A stretch of DNA of 7,492 nt from Shinella sp. (GTDB lineage: Bacteria > Pseudomonadota > Alphaproteobacteria > Rhizobiales > Rhizobiaceae). Both the position numbers and the translations under genes were made by a program. Positions 6,521-7,492 of the stretch are shown piece by piece. The stretch is from positions 1 to 7,492 of the forward strand of contig QFQX01000084.1 of assembly GCA_003248775.1 (NCBI GenBank). Direction: 5' to 3'. Below the pieces are notes generated by a model. The model did no database searches. It had not been told where the DNA came from and worked only from the letters and a program-made list of their open reading frames with translations. Positions within the stretch are counted from its first letter, which is position 1, and each line of letters starts with the position of its first letter.

Positions 6521-6976
6521 TCATCTCGGGGCGAGCCGATAGGCGAGGAAGTTGCCGCGGCGATTTCGGCAGCGCCTGCAGGTCAGCAGTTCGGAGGCCG
6601 TCTTGGTGGTCAGCGCAGGACGTGAATTCGCCAATTTCTTGACATCAATCTGCCGACGCCAACCGCAGGGGCAGTAGCCCAAGACTTCATAATACTCGGG
6701 AACGTCGTTCAATGGCATTTCATCCAGGCGGTAAGTGCCGATCGGCAACCGGATTTGTTCCGTTGGCTTTGGCTTCGGCGGATCGGCAAATGCTCGGGTG
6801 GGAAAATAGGTCATATCGCATCCCTGCCATTTTCCGAGGCGATCAATGCGTGAACATCCGAGCAGGCGGGCGACCAACTTCGGAAACGAGCGAACGGAAA
6901 CGTCTCCTTCCCGCCGCAAGGCTTCATCGACCTTGTAGGCCTTCACTATCCGGCAACGGCCGCAGTGCAATTGCAC
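6521..6976 (-). CDS. Small zinc-ribbon-like protein, function unknown
   Basis: I do not recognise this 151-residue protein by name. It has eight cysteines in two sets: Cys5-x2-Cys8 with Cys41 and Cys53, and Cys102-x-Cys104 with Cys133-x2-Cys136. Each half starts with a short cysteine pair, continues with a basic helix, and ends with further cysteines, so it may be a duplicated zinc ribbon. The linker (about 62-95) is proline-rich and has no cysteine. It is basic overall and has no membrane segment, consistent with nucleic-acid or protein binding. The start is a GTG at 6976, supported by GAGGG six bases upstream (6983-6987) and by an in-frame TAG further upstream with no other start codon between. 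The GTG lies inside a perfect 12-bp palindrome. It is convergent with the defence-type operon and probably not part of it. Confidence 0.65.
   Translation of the reverse strand: MQLHCGRCRIVKAYKVDEALRREGDVSVRSFPKLVARLLGCSRIDRLGKWQGCDMTYFPTRAFADPPKPKPTEQIRLPIGTYRLDEMPLNDVPEYYEVLGYCPCGWRRQIDVKKLANSRPALTTKTASELLTCRRCRNRRGNFLAYRLAPR
6965..6976. repeat. 12-bp perfect palindrome covering the start codon of the zinc-ribbon gene
   Basis: GTGCAATTGCAC reads the same on both strands and covers the first four codons of the minus-strand gene. A site here could bind a dimer and block initiation, or could be chance. No second copy was noticed in the window. Confidence 0.35.
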
Positions 6977-7000
6977 GATCTGCCCTCGGTGGGCAGAAAG

Positions 7001-7054
7001 CTACTCAACACGATTGGTCCAATGCGCGTACTGCTCATCCATCATCGTTCTCAC
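7001..7054 (-). CDS. Possible 17-residue leader peptide upstream of the zinc-ribbon gene
   Basis: A GTG at 7054 opens a 17-codon frame ending in TAG at 7003-7001, giving a peptide like MRTMMDEQYAHWTNRVE; two ATG codons at 7045 and 7042 are alternative starts. Its GTG overlaps the TGA of another tiny frame (18 codons, 7107-7051). The short gap to the zinc-ribbon gene is compatible with a leader peptide, but frames this short occur by chance and there is no convincing ribosome binding site. Confidence 0.15.
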   Translation of the reverse strand: MRTMMDEQYAHWTNRVE

Positions 7055-7095
7055 GTGGATGACCGGCCGCATTCGGTCTTGTATGCCAGGAAATG

Positions 7096-7138
7096 CCTCA
7101 TCGCCATGAGGTGAGAATTAGATGGCGCGGGTCTCACC
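7096..7138. repeat. Two adjoining inverted repeats
   Basis: CCTCAT (7096-7101) pairs with ATGAGG (7106-7111) across 4 bases, and GGTGAGA (7110-7116) pairs with TCTCACC (7132-7138) across 15 bases. The two share bases 7110-7111, so they would be mutually constrained if formed in RNA, as in an attenuator-like switch, or they could be recombination or protein-binding sites. No T-tract follows on either strand. Confidence 0.35.
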
Positions 7139-7343
7139 GCCCGTCAAGGCGCATCGCGCTCTTCCAATCGCGGGCAGGCCAATCTATAAATCCGGGATCG
7201 ATCGCGCATGCGTACGGCGGAAGCCCTGCTCTGATTTTCATGGTACTCGGCGTCGCAGGATCCGCGACCCTTCCTGCATCTGAATGATTCCGCCTCGGTG
7301 GTTCATGACCTGAGACCCTGAACTTCCTCCAGATTTTGGTAGA

Positions 7344-7367
7344 GTCCGTCACATCAAGGAGACGGAC
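7344..7367 (+). promoter_or_regulatory. Hairpin presenting the OrfA ribosome binding site
   Basis: GTCCGTC (7344-7350) is perfectly complementary to GACGGAC (7361-7367). The 10-nt loop holds AAGGA, and the full ribosome binding site AAGGAG (7356-7361) extends one base into the stem. It ends two bases before the OrfA ATG at 7370. Such a structure could limit transposase translation. Confidence 0.5.
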
Positions 7368-7369
7368 GA

Positions 7370-7492
7370 ATGAGGCGTTCACGGTTCACGGAAGAACAGA
7401 TCATCGGGATACAGAAGGAGCAGGAGGCTGGGGCGAAGACGGCCGATGTCTGCCGCAAGCACGGCATCTCGGATGCAACCTTCTACAAATAC
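7370..7492 (+). CDS. IS3-family transposase OrfA, N-terminal part (cut by window edge)
   Basis: OrfA supplies the helix-turn-helix that recognises the ends of the element and is normally joined to the catalytic DDE OrfB by a programmed -1 frameshift. The visible 41 residues start MRRSRFTEEQIIGIQKEQEAG and continue with KTADVCRKHGISDATFYKY, the typical IS3 helix-turn-helix in which the GIS-xATFYKW turn is near invariant; here the last visible residue is Tyr where Trp is more usual. The ATG at 7370 follows AAGGAG (7356-7361) with an 8-base gap. The gene is open to the window edge, so completeness cannot be judged. Confidence 0.92.
   Translation, partial: MRRSRFTEEQIIGIQKEQEAGAKTADVCRKHGISDATFYKY

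Larger units (their letters stand above)
6977..7305. other. Intergenic region between the zinc-ribbon gene and the insertion sequence
   Basis: No supported gene of ordinary size lies here. Open frames run in both directions through about 7093-7380 but have no good ribosome binding site or recognisable motif. On the minus strand, two tiny overlapping ORFs (18 and 17 codons) end just before the zinc-ribbon gene. Two overlapping inverted repeats lie at 7096-7138. The segment should hold the promoter of the zinc-ribbon gene, but I cannot place one with confidence. Confidence 0.4.
7306..7492 (+). mobile_element. IS3-family insertion sequence, left part only
   Basis: The OrfA start at 7370 identifies an IS3-family element, and the sequence before it fits the usual short untranslated left end. 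I place the left terminus near TGACCTGAGACCC at 7306, because IS3-family ends of this type begin with TGA; TGAGACCC at 7311 is an alternative. The element leaves the window on the right, so the matching right inverted repeat and the target-site duplication cannot be seen. Its presence supports a mobile or accessory setting. Confidence 0.7.

Noticed and set aside
7093..7382. Opposed open frames 7093-7287 (+) and 7382-7134 (-)
   Set aside because: They overlap each other, and the minus one overlaps the insertion sequence end and OrfA start; neither has a motif or a good ribosome binding site.
1..7492. CRISPR array, tRNA or rRNA gene, prophage structural genes
   Set aside because: No regularly spaced direct repeats, no cloverleaf with CCA-type end, no rRNA-like sequence and no phage structural or integrase motifs were seen.

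Overview
The window looks like part of a bacterial accessory (defence-type) island. GC-rich coding sequence with strong C/G bias at third codon positions, Shine-Dalgarno-led genes and an IS3-family element of a type common in alphaproteobacteria suggest an alphaproteobacterium, possibly a sphingomonad. That placement is inference from style, not from a marker gene.

Positions 1-167 are a more AT-rich leader with no recognisable gene. It holds two short inverted repeats and a T-rich tract. Positions 168-6254 form one compact plus-strand unit of four genes with no room for internal promoters: a C5-cytosine DNA methyltransferase, a Vsr-type mismatch endonuclease, a 994-residue protein with two GHKL (Bergerat-fold) ATPase modules, and a 545-residue protein with an enlarged response-regulator receiver domain. 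The junctions are a 1-nt stop/start overlap (TGATG), a 14-nt overlap, and a directly abutting stop and start (TGAATG).

My reading is that this is a non-canonical restriction-modification or anti-phage cassette. The methyltransferase marks host DNA. Vsr either repairs T:G mismatches arising from 5-methylcytosine or has been co-opted as the nuclease. The dual ATPase (MORC/MutL/Hsp90-like at the N-terminus, histidine-kinase-like at the C-terminus) and the receiver protein would form a sensing and signalling arm. No ordinary restriction endonuclease is visible. The link between MORC/MutL-type GHKL ATPases and Dcm/Vsr genes is established; a phosphorelay built into such a cassette is the part that deserves attention.

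After 6254 the gene density drops. Positions 6255-6520 are intergenic, with a hairpin and what may be a degenerate dispersed repeat. A minus-strand gene (6976-6521) encodes a small protein with eight cysteines arranged as two zinc-ribbon-like halves. Positions 6977-7305 hold only tiny ORFs and inverted repeats. From about 7306 an IS3-family insertion sequence begins and runs off the right edge; its first ORF (transposase OrfA) starts at 7370, behind a hairpin that displays its ribosome binding site in the loop.
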